Below, piece by piece: positions 1 to 6,030 of a stretch of 6,413 nucleotides of DNA. How positions within the stretch are numbered: the first letter of the stretch is position 1; every line of letters begins with the position of its first letter. The translations under genes were made by a program, and so were the position numbers. Source of the DNA: Synergistes sp. (lineage in GTDB: Bacteria; Synergistota; Synergistia; Synergistales; Synergistaceae); the NCBI GenBank assembly GCA_016288355.1, contig JAEEYY010000150.1, positions 1-6,413 of the forward strand. The letters are read 5' to 3'. The notes beneath the pieces were generated by a model. The model saw nothing but the letters and a program-made list of their open reading frames with translations. It was not told where the DNA came from and made no database searches.

Positions 1-71
1 ATGATTGTGGATTACTTTTGTGGAAAGAATAGAATTATTCGAAAAAAAGCGACATTTTATTACAAAGAAGA

Positions 72-104
72 GCCGCAGCTGGCGCAAATCTGCGGCATTT
101 TTAT
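72..104 (+). terminator. Rho-independent terminator of a gene left of the window
   Basis: A 7-bp perfect GC-rich stem (GCCGCAG at 72-78 pairing with CTGCGGC at 90-96) encloses an 11-base loop and is followed by ATTTTTATT. This is the classical shape of an intrinsic terminator read rightward. No convincing gene precedes it inside the window, so it probably ends a gene lying just left of base 1. On the opposite strand the stem is followed by a weaker T-rich stretch, so it may also stop the minus-strand gene that ends at 234. Confidence 0.7.
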
Positions 105-233
105 TAGACTAAAGCTGACTAATATATTCCGGGAGATATGTATTTTTCTGTATCTTTACAAAAACATTTATGACGGATGCAAAAGACAGAGATAACTTAC
201 TTTTTTCTGCTCGGCCGGAAAATTTACAGTGCG

Positions 234-980
234 TTAATTGCCGCCCTTATCCATGTTTGTGCTTTCATATTTGCCGGCGGCCGTTATTTTTCCCGGCGAA
301 CCGTCGACCAGGATCCTGCCGGCTGAAATGCTCACAGATGAAAAACGTACCGGGAAAGATATTTTTCCGAAAGCCAGCAGCGGATTTATGCTGTCTGTTA
401 TAAACGATGCCAGCTTTTCATGAACGGTCTTTCCTTCAACGGATATTTCAGTAGAGTCGAGATAAATGCCGTCAGGTCTGAGCGCAAGTGTTCCGCGCGC
501 GTTTATATCAAGCTCTATTGTCGTAAAGAGCATATCGCTTTCAAAACGCCCGGAGGCTGTATAGTATTTATCCCTGAAGCGGAAGCGCATATCCGAGAAA
601 CCGGAGGAGTTATGTCCATCGGCAAAATAGTTATTCACGTCGTTTTCCAGCAATATCATCTTCCCGTTCGAGTCTGAGATCATCCCGGCAAGATCGGCAA
701 GATCTTCGTCTGCAGGCAGCGTGCCTGAAAGTAGTGCGGAAAGTTCCATCAGTTCGACGCGCAGGCCTGAGATAATCGAACCGCGGCATCTTATCCATGC
801 CTTTTGGCAGCCTTTTGATACCTGTACTTCTATTTTTTCCGGACAGAGCTCGTCCCTCAGTTTTTCCCCTATAAGCGCAGCTGCGGCGTCCTCCTTTGTC
901 CGGGCGTCACAGAGTGATGCAAAAGCGGCAGCGATCAGCACGGCGCAGAAAAGCAGCGCAAGTATCTTATTTTTTTTCAT
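234..980 (-). CDS. Exported LmeA-like (DUF2993-like) protein
   Basis: This 248-residue protein begins with a signal peptide: MKKNK, a hydrophobic core at about residues 6-22, and possible cleavage after A26. C24 does not sit in a good lipobox, so a lipoprotein is less likely. The rest alternates short beta-type segments with a pattern I associate with the DUF2993/LmeA family. These are an N-terminal helix and strand, a middle 'D-x-N-x-Y' segment near 114-119, a strand pair at about 130-160, a 'DGIYLDS' turn near 170-176, and a late 'INPLL...FP' segment at 198-210. LmeA of mycobacteria binds phospholipid and supports cell-envelope lipoglycan synthesis; that role cannot be assumed here. The upstream ATG at 1011-1013 is rejected. 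The ATG at 978-980 has AAGGAGG (complement of 988-994) seven bases before it. The gene stands alone and diverges from the chromate pair. Family assignment is by pattern only. Confidence 0.6.
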   Translation of the reverse strand: MKKNKILALLFCAVLIAAAFASLCDARTKEDAAAALIGEKLRDELCPEKIEVQVSKGCQKAWIRCRGSIISGLRVELMELSALLSGTLPADEDLADLAGMISDSNGKMILLENDVNNYFADGHNSSGFSDMRFRFRDKYYTASGRFESDMLFTTIELDINARGTLALRPDGIYLDSTEISVEGKTVHEKLASFITDSINPLLAFGKISFPVRFSSVSISAGRILVDGSPGKITAAGKYESTNMDKGGN

Positions 981-1094
981 AAAAGGGCCTCCTTTTTTAT
1001 ATAAAATGCCCAATGTTTTTAGTTCCTTCAGATATAAAATATAATCTGTATAAAGAAATTATCACGGAATCACGTTCTTTTTTGATACCCACTC

Positions 1095-1133
1095 TGTCAG
1101 GGGAAAGTGTCAGGGAAAAATGTCAGAAGGAAT
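1095..1133 (+). repeat. Three 13-base tandem repeats (TGTCAG-led)
   Basis: TGTCAG occurs at 1095, 1108 and 1121, exactly 13 bases apart, and each copy continues into a purine run (GGGGAAAG, GGGAAAAA, AAGGAAT). The first two units match at about 11 of 13 positions and the third is more diverged. A further isolated TGTCAG lies at 1240-1245. The array sits in the control region between two divergent genes, so it may be a set of operator half-sites. It could also simply be a slipped-strand duplication. Confidence 0.55.
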
Positions 1134-1198
1134 GAAACAATAAAGAGGACTTATAGAACAGCAGAACGGCAATTTTCACAAAGACTCCGGCAGCTGTG

Positions 1199-1207
1199 TG
1201 GTATAAT
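1199..1207 (+). promoter_or_regulatory. Extended -10 promoter candidate for the chromate pair
   Basis: TGGTATAAT matches the extended -10 form (TGn followed by TATAAT) perfectly. No good -35 box lies 16-18 bases upstream; the nearest resemblance, TTCACA at 1175-1180, is 21 bases away. Extended -10 promoters often work without a -35. Transcription would start near 1214, leaving a leader of about 90 bases before the ATG at 1305. Confidence 0.45.
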
Positions 1208-1304
1208 TCTGATATATCTGTAACATATTGATAAAATCCTGTCAGTATTGTGTTTGGTTATATTCGGAGCAGAGAGATTTTAAAATAATGGAATTGTAAA
1301 ATAT

Positions 1305-1841
1305 ATGAGTCTTTTAGAGCTTTTCTTTTTTTTCTTTAAAATAAGCGCAATGACCTTCGGCGGAGGCATTGTGATCTTAGGCATTGTGCAGCTGGAACAG
1401 GAAAAACGGCGCGATATCGACAGCGAACAGTTTGCCGATATGGTCAGTCTTGCCGCGTCGATGCCGGGTCCCATAGCGGTCTCCATCGCCTGGCTGATGG
1501 GACGGCACTACCGCGGACTTGCCGGCAGCATTGCCGCCGTAGCGGGCGCAGTTCTTCCCCCGTTTCTTATAATACTTATCCTCTCTCCTTATATAATAAA
1601 GTACTCTGACCTTCCCGCGGTAAAGGGCTTCCTCTCCGGAGTGCTTGCCGGGACAGCCGCTATCATATCGACCGTTATATTCAAAAATGTAAAAGACGCG
1701 GTCTGGAGAAAGTGGCTGAATATAATACCCTATCTGTTTGTGATCTCACTGATCGGCGTCTTCCGTCTCCATCCCCTGTTTGTAATTGCCGCGGCGATGG
1801 CGATACAGTATCTTTTATATAGAAGGTGCGCAGAATGCTGA
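1305..1841 (+). CDS. Chromate transporter family protein, N-type half (short-chain CHR)
   Basis: This 178-residue, very hydrophobic membrane protein contains one CHR domain. Visible family marks are an N-terminal F-rich helix running into TFGGG (residues 17-21), MPGPIA (53-58), and the G-rich helix GLAGSIAAVAG...LPPF (71-87), followed by hydrophobic segments near 86-100, 108-127 and 139-172. Its length fits the half-size CHR proteins, which are encoded as adjacent pairs and together match one full-length ChrA. Some such pairs export chromate and give resistance; for many the real substrate is unknown. The ATG at 1305 is the only ordinary start after the in-frame stop at 1281, but its ribosome binding site is weak (GGAA near 1290). 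The first codons contain a run of eight T, inside the F-rich helix. The gene overlaps the following half by seven bases, so translation is probably coupled. Confidence 0.88.
   Translation: MSLLELFFFFFKISAMTFGGGIVILGIVQLEQEKRRDIDSEQFADMVSLAASMPGPIAVSIAWLMGRHYRGLAGSIAAVAGAVLPPFLIILILSPYIIKYSDLPAVKGFLSGVLAGTAAIISTVIFKNVKDAVWRKWLNIIPYLFVISLIGVFRLHPLFVIAAAMAIQYLLYRRCAEC
1821..1826 (+). promoter_or_regulatory. Ribosome binding site deciding the second CHR start
   Basis: AGAAGG lies eight bases before the ATG at 1835-1837 and inside the end of the first CHR gene. The in-frame GTG at 1826 overlaps this site and has nothing better in front of it, so the ATG at 1835 is preferred. Confidence 0.6.
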
Positions 1842-2368
1842 AGGTAGCTGCGCTTATATCGGCATTTGCACAGATCGGCATTACGGCATTCGGAGGGGGG
1901 CTTTCCACGCTGCCTCTTATCGAGTATCAGCTGGTCACGAAGAACGGATGGATGGATGCTGCCGGCTTTGCGAAAATGGTTGCGATCTCTCAGATGACGC
2001 CGGGGCCGATCGCGGTAAACGCGGCGACCTTTGCCGGATACAGCGAAGCGGGCGTGATCGGTTCCGCTGCTGCTACGCTTGCGATCATAGCGGCGCCTAT
2101 ACTTGCGCTGACAGCGGTCCTTCTTGTTTTAAAACGCGTCACTCCGGAAAAAAGCAAGCGCTTTAAACAGCTTCTGCGGCCGGTCGTTGCGGGGCTTTTG
2201 ACGCTTTCTATCGTTTCTCCGTTAATGACGACGCTGAAAAACGGTCCGGCGGCAGTTGCGCTTTTTTTGGCCGGGCTTGTTATGCTTAGGTATATTCGCT
2301 TTTTCAAAGAGTATCCGATAGTTATGCTTACGATATTCGGGGCGGCAGGTGCCGTTTTTATAAGGTGA
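1835..2368 (+). CDS. Chromate transporter family protein, C-type half (short-chain CHR)
   Basis: This is the second half-size CHR protein, 177 residues from the preferred ATG. It repeats the family layout: a first helix leading to TAFGGG (17-22), the acidic-containing LPLIEYQLV stretch (26-34), MTPGPIAVN (54-62), a G/A-rich helix (about 70-84), and further hydrophobic segments near 84-101, 117-131, 138-154 and 160-176. FGGG and PGPIA recur in both halves, although the two proteins are otherwise quite different. This agrees with the known pattern in which the two halves are distinct partners inserted in opposite orientation. It overlaps the first gene by seven bases and almost surely forms a two-gene operon with it. 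Chromate is the family label; transport of another oxyanion cannot be excluded. I see no clear terminator directly after it. Confidence 0.88.
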   Translation: MLKVAALISAFAQIGITAFGGGLSTLPLIEYQLVTKNGWMDAAGFAKMVAISQMTPGPIAVNAATFAGYSEAGVIGSAAATLAIIAAPILALTAVLLVLKRVTPEKSKRFKQLLRPVVAGLLTLSIVSPLMTTLKNGPAAVALFLAGLVMLRYIRFFKEYPIVMLTIFGAAGAVFIR

Positions 2369-2469
2369 TTCTTTATTGGGAAGAGTGTTGTTGTCGGCTG
2401 TTTGTAAAATGATATAAAAGAGAAGGCCTGATCATAAAAAACGGTTTGTTCTTTTCGTGTGTATCCGGG

Positions 2470-2483
2470 AAAAAGCGCTTTTT
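2470..2483. repeat. 14-base perfect palindrome
   Basis: Five A, GCGC, then five T form a perfect palindrome that runs directly into a TTGACA hexamer (2482-2487). It could be a dimeric regulator's operator next to a promoter. The candidate -10 TATAAG at 2503-2508 leaves a spacer of only 15 bases, so the promoter reading is weak. Confidence 0.35.
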
Positions 2484-2594
2484 GACAGCTTCTCAGTGAG
2501 GCTATAAGTAAAGTGACTCTTTTTTTTGAATCTTGACAAAATAATACAGGAAACACGCAGGGTTTTGAAGTATAATTGCAAAAACTGAAAAATA

Positions 2595-2623
2595 TTGACT
2601 TAATTGTCCCTATGGTGTACTTT
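2595..2623 (+). promoter_or_regulatory. Possible dctP promoter
   Basis: TTGACT (2595-2600) and TACTTT (2618-2623) stand 17 bases apart, the ideal sigma-70 spacing, but the -10 box matches the consensus at only three of six positions. The alternative TATAAT at 2571-2576 is a perfect -10 but has no -35 at the right distance. Either could drive dctP with a leader of roughly 150-200 bases. Confidence 0.3.
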
Positions 2624-2779
2624 ATTTGCTGTAGTGCTGTTTGGTTTACCGTTTTCGTATATTGCTGTGCAGGGGGGGAACGTTGCACTCATATCCGCAG
2701 ACTACAACAGATATTTTTTCTTTCACCGAAACTGTACCATATTGACAATTAAGCAACCATCACGAAGGGAGAGTTTTTA

Positions 2780-3778
2780 ATGAAGAAATTTGCAGTTATG
2801 CTGGCAGTAATTTTTGTGATCGCAGCGATCGTCACCCCGGCGACGGCAGCCCCGATCGTCTTCAAATTCGCGGGACAGTCTCCGCCGGATCACATGGCTA
2901 CAAAGATGATGAATGAGATAGCCAGGGAGATCAAAGAGGGGACCAACGGGCGCGTTGAGCTGAAGGTCTATCCGGCAAACCAGCTGGGCAACTATTCGCT
3001 CATTATGGAAGAGATGATGAAGGGCACCGTCGATATGGCCTGCATGTCGCTCGCTACCGACTTTGACCCGCGTCTTGAGATGACCTACGCCAACGGCTTC
3101 GTTACAGGCTATGATTCAGCGAAAAAGATTCTTGATCCTGATGCATGGTTCACGAAGAAGCTGAGCGGCCTCCTCGGAGAAGTCGGCGTCCACCTCCTCG
3201 GTTCATACATTGAAGGCTTCATCGGCATCGCGTCAACGAAGCCCCTTAACGAACCGCTCAATCCGAAGGTCGACAAAGGCGTTCTTACCCGTGTGCCGAA
3301 CATGCTCTCCTACACGACAGGAGCAAAGGCGATGGGCTTCCGCTCGATCACGATACCGTACAACGACGTCTATCAGTCACTGCAGACCGGCGTATGCGAC
3401 GCGGCTGACGGCTATCCGACCGCCGCTGCCTACACGATCCTGGGCGACGTTATAAAGTACTGGTACGCGACGAACTATTCAATGGAATACCTGGGCTACA
3501 TGGTCAGCGACAAATCATGGCAGAAACTTTCTCCGGAAGACCAGAAGGTATTCAAGGACGTCTGCAAGAAGTACACTCTGAAGTCTATAGACAACGCGAA
3601 GGCAGAAGACGAGAAATATATGGATCTTATGCAGAAGAAGAACATAAAGGTCTTCCGCTATACCGAAAAAGAGCTTGAGCCGATCAAGCAGGCCTGCGTA
3701 GCTACATGGCCGGAACTCGGCAAGGGCGGAGTCGGCGTAGATCTGATGAACGAATTTGCAAAAGAGGTAAGTAAATAA
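2780..3778 (+). CDS. dctP: TRAP transporter periplasmic substrate-binding protein (DctP family)
   Basis: This 332-residue protein begins with a Sec signal peptide (MKK, hydrophobic 4-19) ending at ATAA about residue 24. The mature protein starts in the first beta strand, IVFKFAGQSPPDH, as in DctP-family solute receptors. Further family marks are VYPANQLG (63-70), the EEMMKGTVDMA segment (77-87), TRVPNM (170-175) with the usual carboxylate-binding arginine at R171, and YNDVYQSLQTGVCDAADG (194-211). The protein captures a solute, usually an organic acid, in the periplasm and delivers it to DctQM. The stretch after the last motif reads DGYPTAAAY where many homologues have a GQENP-like sequence, so the ligand pocket may be atypical. 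AAGGGAG (2765-2771) lies eight bases before the ATG. The substrate cannot be named. dctP heads the operon and is followed by a terminator-like structure. Confidence 0.95.
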   Translation: MKKFAVMLAVIFVIAAIVTPATAAPIVFKFAGQSPPDHMATKMMNEIAREIKEGTNGRVELKVYPANQLGNYSLIMEEMMKGTVDMACMSLATDFDPRLEMTYANGFVTGYDSAKKILDPDAWFTKKLSGLLGEVGVHLLGSYIEGFIGIASTKPLNEPLNPKVDKGVLTRVPNMLSYTTGAKAMGFRSITIPYNDVYQSLQTGVCDAADGYPTAAAYTILGDVIKYWYATNYSMEYLGYMVSDKSWQKLSPEDQKVFKDVCKKYTLKSIDNAKAEDEKYMDLMQKKNIKVFRYTEKELEPIKQACVATWPELGKGGVGVDLMNEFAKEVSK

Positions 3779-3801
3779 ATCCAGCACCAGGATTTAACAA
3801 C

Positions 3802-3837
3802 GAGAGACTTCCCGCTTTTCCTGCTGCGGGATCTCTC
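3802..3837 (+). terminator. First of two hairpins between dctP and dctQ
   Basis: GAGAGA (3802-3807) pairs with TCTCTC (3832-3837) and CCCGC (3811-3815) with GCGGG (3826-3830), giving a two-part stem with a small asymmetric bulge. It is followed by ATAAAAACA rather than a T run. It is therefore more likely to protect the dctP message from 3'-end decay or to pause polymerase than to terminate on its own. Confidence 0.5.
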
Positions 3838-3842
3838 ATAAA

Positions 3843-3888
3843 AACACAAAAGGCCTGAGGGGTTTGCGCCCCTCAGGGTTTTTGTGTT
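3843..3888 (+). terminator. Intra-operon terminator/attenuator between dctP and dctQ
   Basis: A perfect 9-bp stem, CCTGAGGGG (3854-3862) with CCCCTCAGG (3869-3877), closes a six-base loop and is followed by G and TTTTT. An outer A-rich/T-rich arm (3843-3851 with 3879-3888) extends the pairing, so the structure can work in both directions. Placed between two genes of one transporter, it would let most transcripts end after dctP and a minority continue into dctQM. That matches the need for excess binding protein. Confidence 0.8.
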
Positions 3889-3906
3889 CTGAAAGGGGTA
3901 CAGTAT

Positions 3907-4491
3907 ATGGAAGAAGAGAAAAAAACGGAACAGGCTGCGGCAGCGGCGGAAGATGTCGAATCCAGCGTAAGAAAGCCTAAATGCCTGTTTGACAAGATCA
4001 CGGTCAGCTTTTACTCGATCGTCTGTTTTGTGATGTCGATGCTGCTCACCGTAATAATAAGCGCGGCTACTCTGATGCGCTACATACTTGAAATGGACCT
4101 TTACGGGTATGAAGAGTGGATCAAGATCTTTGCGTTCTGGCTTTATTTCATGGGAGCCGGATACGGTGCGTTTGCGGGTACGCATGTTTGCGCGGATCTC
4201 GTGCAGTCATATTTAAAGGATGGTTTTTTGAAGAGATTTATTCTTTTCCTCAAGTGCCTCATCACTCTCGGCGTTACGATGCTCTTTACATGGTACGGCT
4301 GGGACTATCTTAAGTTCGGTTTCATGGGTCCGCTCGGGACCGGCGTCGCGATTCCGCGTACGGTCGCCTGGCGTATCCCGCTTTGGACTGCTTACCTCTC
4401 GATATTTTTGGGGCTGCTCTCGATGTGCTACTATTTTTTATGGGATCTTATAAGAGCAGGAAAAGCGCTGTTTACGGGAGGTAATAAATAA
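3907..4491 (+). CDS. dctQ: TRAP transporter small permease subunit (DctQ family)
   Basis: This 194-residue inner-membrane protein has four predicted membrane segments at about residues 34-58, 72-91, 109-131 and 156-181, the normal DctQ layout. The family motif spanning helices one and two is visible: RY at 58-59, EEW at 69-71, and a helix ending in FMGAGYGAFAGTHVCADL (81-98), where H93 and D97 match the usual H-x-x-x-D pattern. The N-terminal tail of about 30 residues is longer than usual and rich in E, K and A, with an alanine run at 10-14. DctQ forms a complex with DctM and helps to dock the loaded DctP. AAAGGGG (3892-3898) lies eight bases before the ATG. The stop overlaps the dctM start by one base. 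Confidence 0.92.
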   Translation: MEEEKKTEQAAAAAEDVESSVRKPKCLFDKITVSFYSIVCFVMSMLLTVIISAATLMRYILEMDLYGYEEWIKIFAFWLYFMGAGYGAFAGTHVCADLVQSYLKDGFLKRFILFLKCLITLGVTMLFTWYGWDYLKFGFMGPLGTGVAIPRTVAWRIPLWTAYLSIFLGLLSMCYYFLWDLIRAGKALFTGGNK

Positions 4492-5807
4492 TGATCTATA
4501 TAGCACTTGTGATTCTTATCTTCACACTTATCATAGGCGTTCCGGTACCTGTCAGCTTTATGTCTTCCTGCGCGTGGCTGATATTCTTTGGCGGCCCCAC
4601 GATGGAAGGCTATCAGCCGACGCAGCTGCTGCCTTACGGCTTTAACCAGATGAACTCCGTCTCACTGATAGCGATAGCGATGTTCATCCTGGCCGGCGGC
4701 ATCATGGAACGCGGCCGCATAGCCGAAAAAATGATCGACCTTGTCGACGTTTTCGTAGGACATATCAGAGGCGGACTCGGCGTCGTAGGTACCGTTTCAT
4801 GCGCGGTGTTCGGATCGATTTGCGGCGCCGCCTGCGCAACGCTCTCCTGCATCGGCGCCATCATGTTCCCGCGCTTCAAACAGGGCGGCTATCCTATGGG
4901 ACATGCCTGCGCACTTATGGCAAACGCATCGCTGCTGGGACTTTTGATCCCGCCGAATGCTACGCTTATCATATTTGCATGGATAAGCGGCATCTCTGTC
5001 CTTTCCTGCTTCCTCTCCACGATAGGCCCGGGAATAGTCACCACGATACTTCTTTCGCTTCTTAACATGTGGATGCTCAGGAATAACAAGAATGTTCTCG
5101 TAGCGCAGAAACGCACCGGAGCCGAACGCTGGAAGATGTTCCGTGAGCGCGGACGTCTTGCTATTCCCGCCCTTTTCATGCCCGTTATGGTCCTTGGCGG
5201 CATCTACGGCGGCGTTATGACATGCACCGAAGCTTCCGCTCTTGCGGTCCTTTACTGCATACCGATCGGACTTTACGTCTATAAGGGACTTAACTGGAAA
5301 ACGCTCTATTCGATCGTGATCGAAAGCGCGGTAACGACCGGAGTTATCATGGTCATGCTCTATTCGGTCTCGATGCTCTCCCGTCTGTATATACTGGAAG
5401 ATCTTCCCGGAAAGGTGCTCTATCTCTTCTATTCGATTTCCACGAATAAATGGGTGATCATGTTTATGATCAACATCTTCCTGGTGCTTATGGGCATGCT
5501 TATGGACGACATCAGCGTCGTTGTTCTTACCACGCCGATTCTGCTGCCGATCATCACCGAGCTCGGCATCAACCCCGTCCACTACGCCGCCGTCGTCGGC
5601 GTCAACACGGCTCTGGGATGCATCACGCCTCCGGCGGCCCCGACTCTCTATCTGTCAGGCCGGGTCGGCGGCGCGCCTATCAATGAGATAATGGGGCCGG
5701 CCATCAAATTCATGGTCTGCTGCTGGATCCCCGTTCTTCTCGTTACAGCTTATATCCCGAAGCTCGTTCTTTTCCTGCCGCACCTTATTCTTGGTGTTCC
5801 CTGGTAA
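4491..5807 (+). CDS. dctM: TRAP transporter large permease subunit (DctM family)
   Basis: This 438-residue polytopic membrane protein is full length for DctM and consists almost entirely of hydrophobic helices. Family marks in order are FILAGGIMERG (65-75), VGHIRGGLGVV (89-99), the first re-entrant hairpin region GSICGAACATLSCIGAIMFP (108-127), GGYPMGHACALMANASLLGLLIPPN (132-156), GGIYGGVMTCTEASA (236-250), MLMDDISVVVLTTPILLP (336-353) and GCITPPAAPTLYLSG (376-390). DctM forms the ion-coupled transport channel. The first hairpin usually carries an SGS-type sequence and IPPS; here they read CGAA and IPPN. The second hairpin keeps TPP. The start overlaps the dctQ stop (TAATG), and GGGAGGT (4476-4482) lies eight bases upstream, so translation is coupled to dctQ. 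Confidence 0.95.
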   Translation: MIYIALVILIFTLIIGVPVPVSFMSSCAWLIFFGGPTMEGYQPTQLLPYGFNQMNSVSLIAIAMFILAGGIMERGRIAEKMIDLVDVFVGHIRGGLGVVGTVSCAVFGSICGAACATLSCIGAIMFPRFKQGGYPMGHACALMANASLLGLLIPPNATLIIFAWISGISVLSCFLSTIGPGIVTTILLSLLNMWMLRNNKNVLVAQKRTGAERWKMFRERGRLAIPALFMPVMVLGGIYGGVMTCTEASALAVLYCIPIGLYVYKGLNWKTLYSIVIESAVTTGVIMVMLYSVSMLSRLYILEDLPGKVLYLFYSISTNKWVIMFMINIFLVLMGMLMDDISVVVLTTPILLPIITELGINPVHYAAVVGVNTALGCITPPAAPTLYLSGRVGGAPINEIMGPAIKFMVCCWIPVLLVTAYIPKLVLFLPHLILGVPW

Positions 5808-5844
5808 AAACAGCGCTGCGCAGATGCGCAGATCGGTTTTGCAG

Positions 5845-5871
5845 GCGCTCCCTCACGGGAGCGCTTTTTTT
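5845..5871 (+). terminator. Rho-independent terminator of the TRAP operon
   Basis: GCGCTCCC (5845-5852) pairs perfectly with GGGAGCGC (5857-5864) across a TCAC loop and is followed by seven T. It lies 38 bases after the dctM stop. A smaller 7-bp inverted repeat (5816-5822 with 5825-5831) precedes it. That repeat is also a tandem TGCGCAGA duplication, and its two-base spacer is too short for a normal loop. Confidence 0.92.
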
Positions 5872-5934
5872 GTCATATAATCACGTTCTTCCGCCATTCA
5901 TCAGAGCGGACCGGATCTTCCGAATCTTTTTCGC

Positions 5935-5963
5935 GGCGCCGGGCTGGCCGTTGGGTCGGCGCC
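5935..5963. repeat. Inverted repeat upstream of the small membrane protein gene
   Basis: GGCGCCG (5935-5941) and CGGCGCC (5957-5963) form a 7-bp GC-only stem around a 15-base loop. No T run follows, so it is not a terminator. It ends five bases before the presumed -35 box of the next gene and could be an operator, or may have no role. Confidence 0.35.
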
Positions 5964-5967
5964 TCAG

Positions 5968-5997
5968 ATGGCAGCGGCTTTAAAAAAGAGGTATAAT
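5968..5997 (+). promoter_or_regulatory. Sigma-70-like promoter of the small membrane protein gene
   Basis: A perfect TATAAT (5992-5997) stands 18 bases after ATGGCA (5968-5973), which matches TTGACA at four of six positions. Transcription would start near 6004, just ahead of the ribosome binding site at 6016. The upstream in-frame ATG at 5968 would then lie within the promoter and not be transcribed, which supports the TTG start at 6031. Confidence 0.5.
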
Positions 5998-6015
5998 TTC
6001 CGGAGTGAGTCAGAG

Positions 6016-6023
6016 AAAGGGGG
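6016..6023 (+). promoter_or_regulatory. Ribosome binding site selecting a TTG start
   Basis: AAAGGGGG lies seven bases before TTG at 6031-6033. No comparable site precedes the ATG at 5968, so translation most likely begins at TTG. Confidence 0.6.
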
Positions 6024-6030
6024 CGGAACA

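Larger units (their letters stand above)
981..1304. other. Divergent intergenic region, 324 bases
   Basis: No plausible gene is seen here; the open frames lack ribosome binding sites. The left end (981-1065) is AT-rich and must contain the leftward promoter of the 234-980 gene, but I could not pick one clear -35/-10 pair. The middle holds a 13-base tandem repeat array (1095-1133). The right half holds an extended -10 candidate facing the chromate transporter genes. The region therefore probably carries the control signals of both flanking units. Confidence 0.6.
2369..2779. other. 411-base intergenic leader region before the TRAP operon
   Basis: No convincing gene is present; the long minus-strand frame crossing it runs antisense into the CHR gene and has no coding character. 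Visible elements are a 14-base palindrome at 2470-2483; TTGACA at 2482-2487, 2533-2538 and 2742-2747 and TTGACT at 2595-2600; TATAAT at 2571-2576; a T8 run at 2520-2527; and a G7 run at 2672-2678. There is no strong intrinsic terminator for the CHR pair, so read-through into dctP is possible. The length and density of elements suggest that dctP is controlled here. Confidence 0.55.

Noticed and set aside
1..195. 64-codon open frame at the left edge
   Set aside because: It runs straight through a perfect rho-independent terminator (72-104), has low-complexity composition and no visible ribosome binding site because the window begins at its ATG.
1068..1079. 12-base match AATCACGTTCTT also present at 5879-5890
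   Set aside because: About one perfect 12-base match is expected by chance in a window of this size, and the surroundings share nothing else.
2482..2508. TTGACA/TATAAG promoter next to the palindrome
   Set aside because: Both hexamers are good, but the spacer is only 15 bases, too short for a confident sigma-70 call; kept only as part of the leader description.
2612..2629. Possible sigma-54 promoter (TGG ... TTTGCT) upstream of dctP
   Set aside because: The GG and GC pairs are two bases further apart than the strict -24/-12 spacing allows.
1990..2688. 232-codon minus-strand frame across the CHR gene and the leader region
   Set aside because: It lies antisense to a well-supported CHR gene, its protein shows no recognisable motif, and it starts in an AT-rich intergenic region without a good ribosome binding site.
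4797..5582. 261-codon minus-strand frame within dctM
   Set aside because: It is a shadow of dctM; the translation is a low-complexity mix rich in H, D, R and K, typical of antisense reading of a membrane protein gene.
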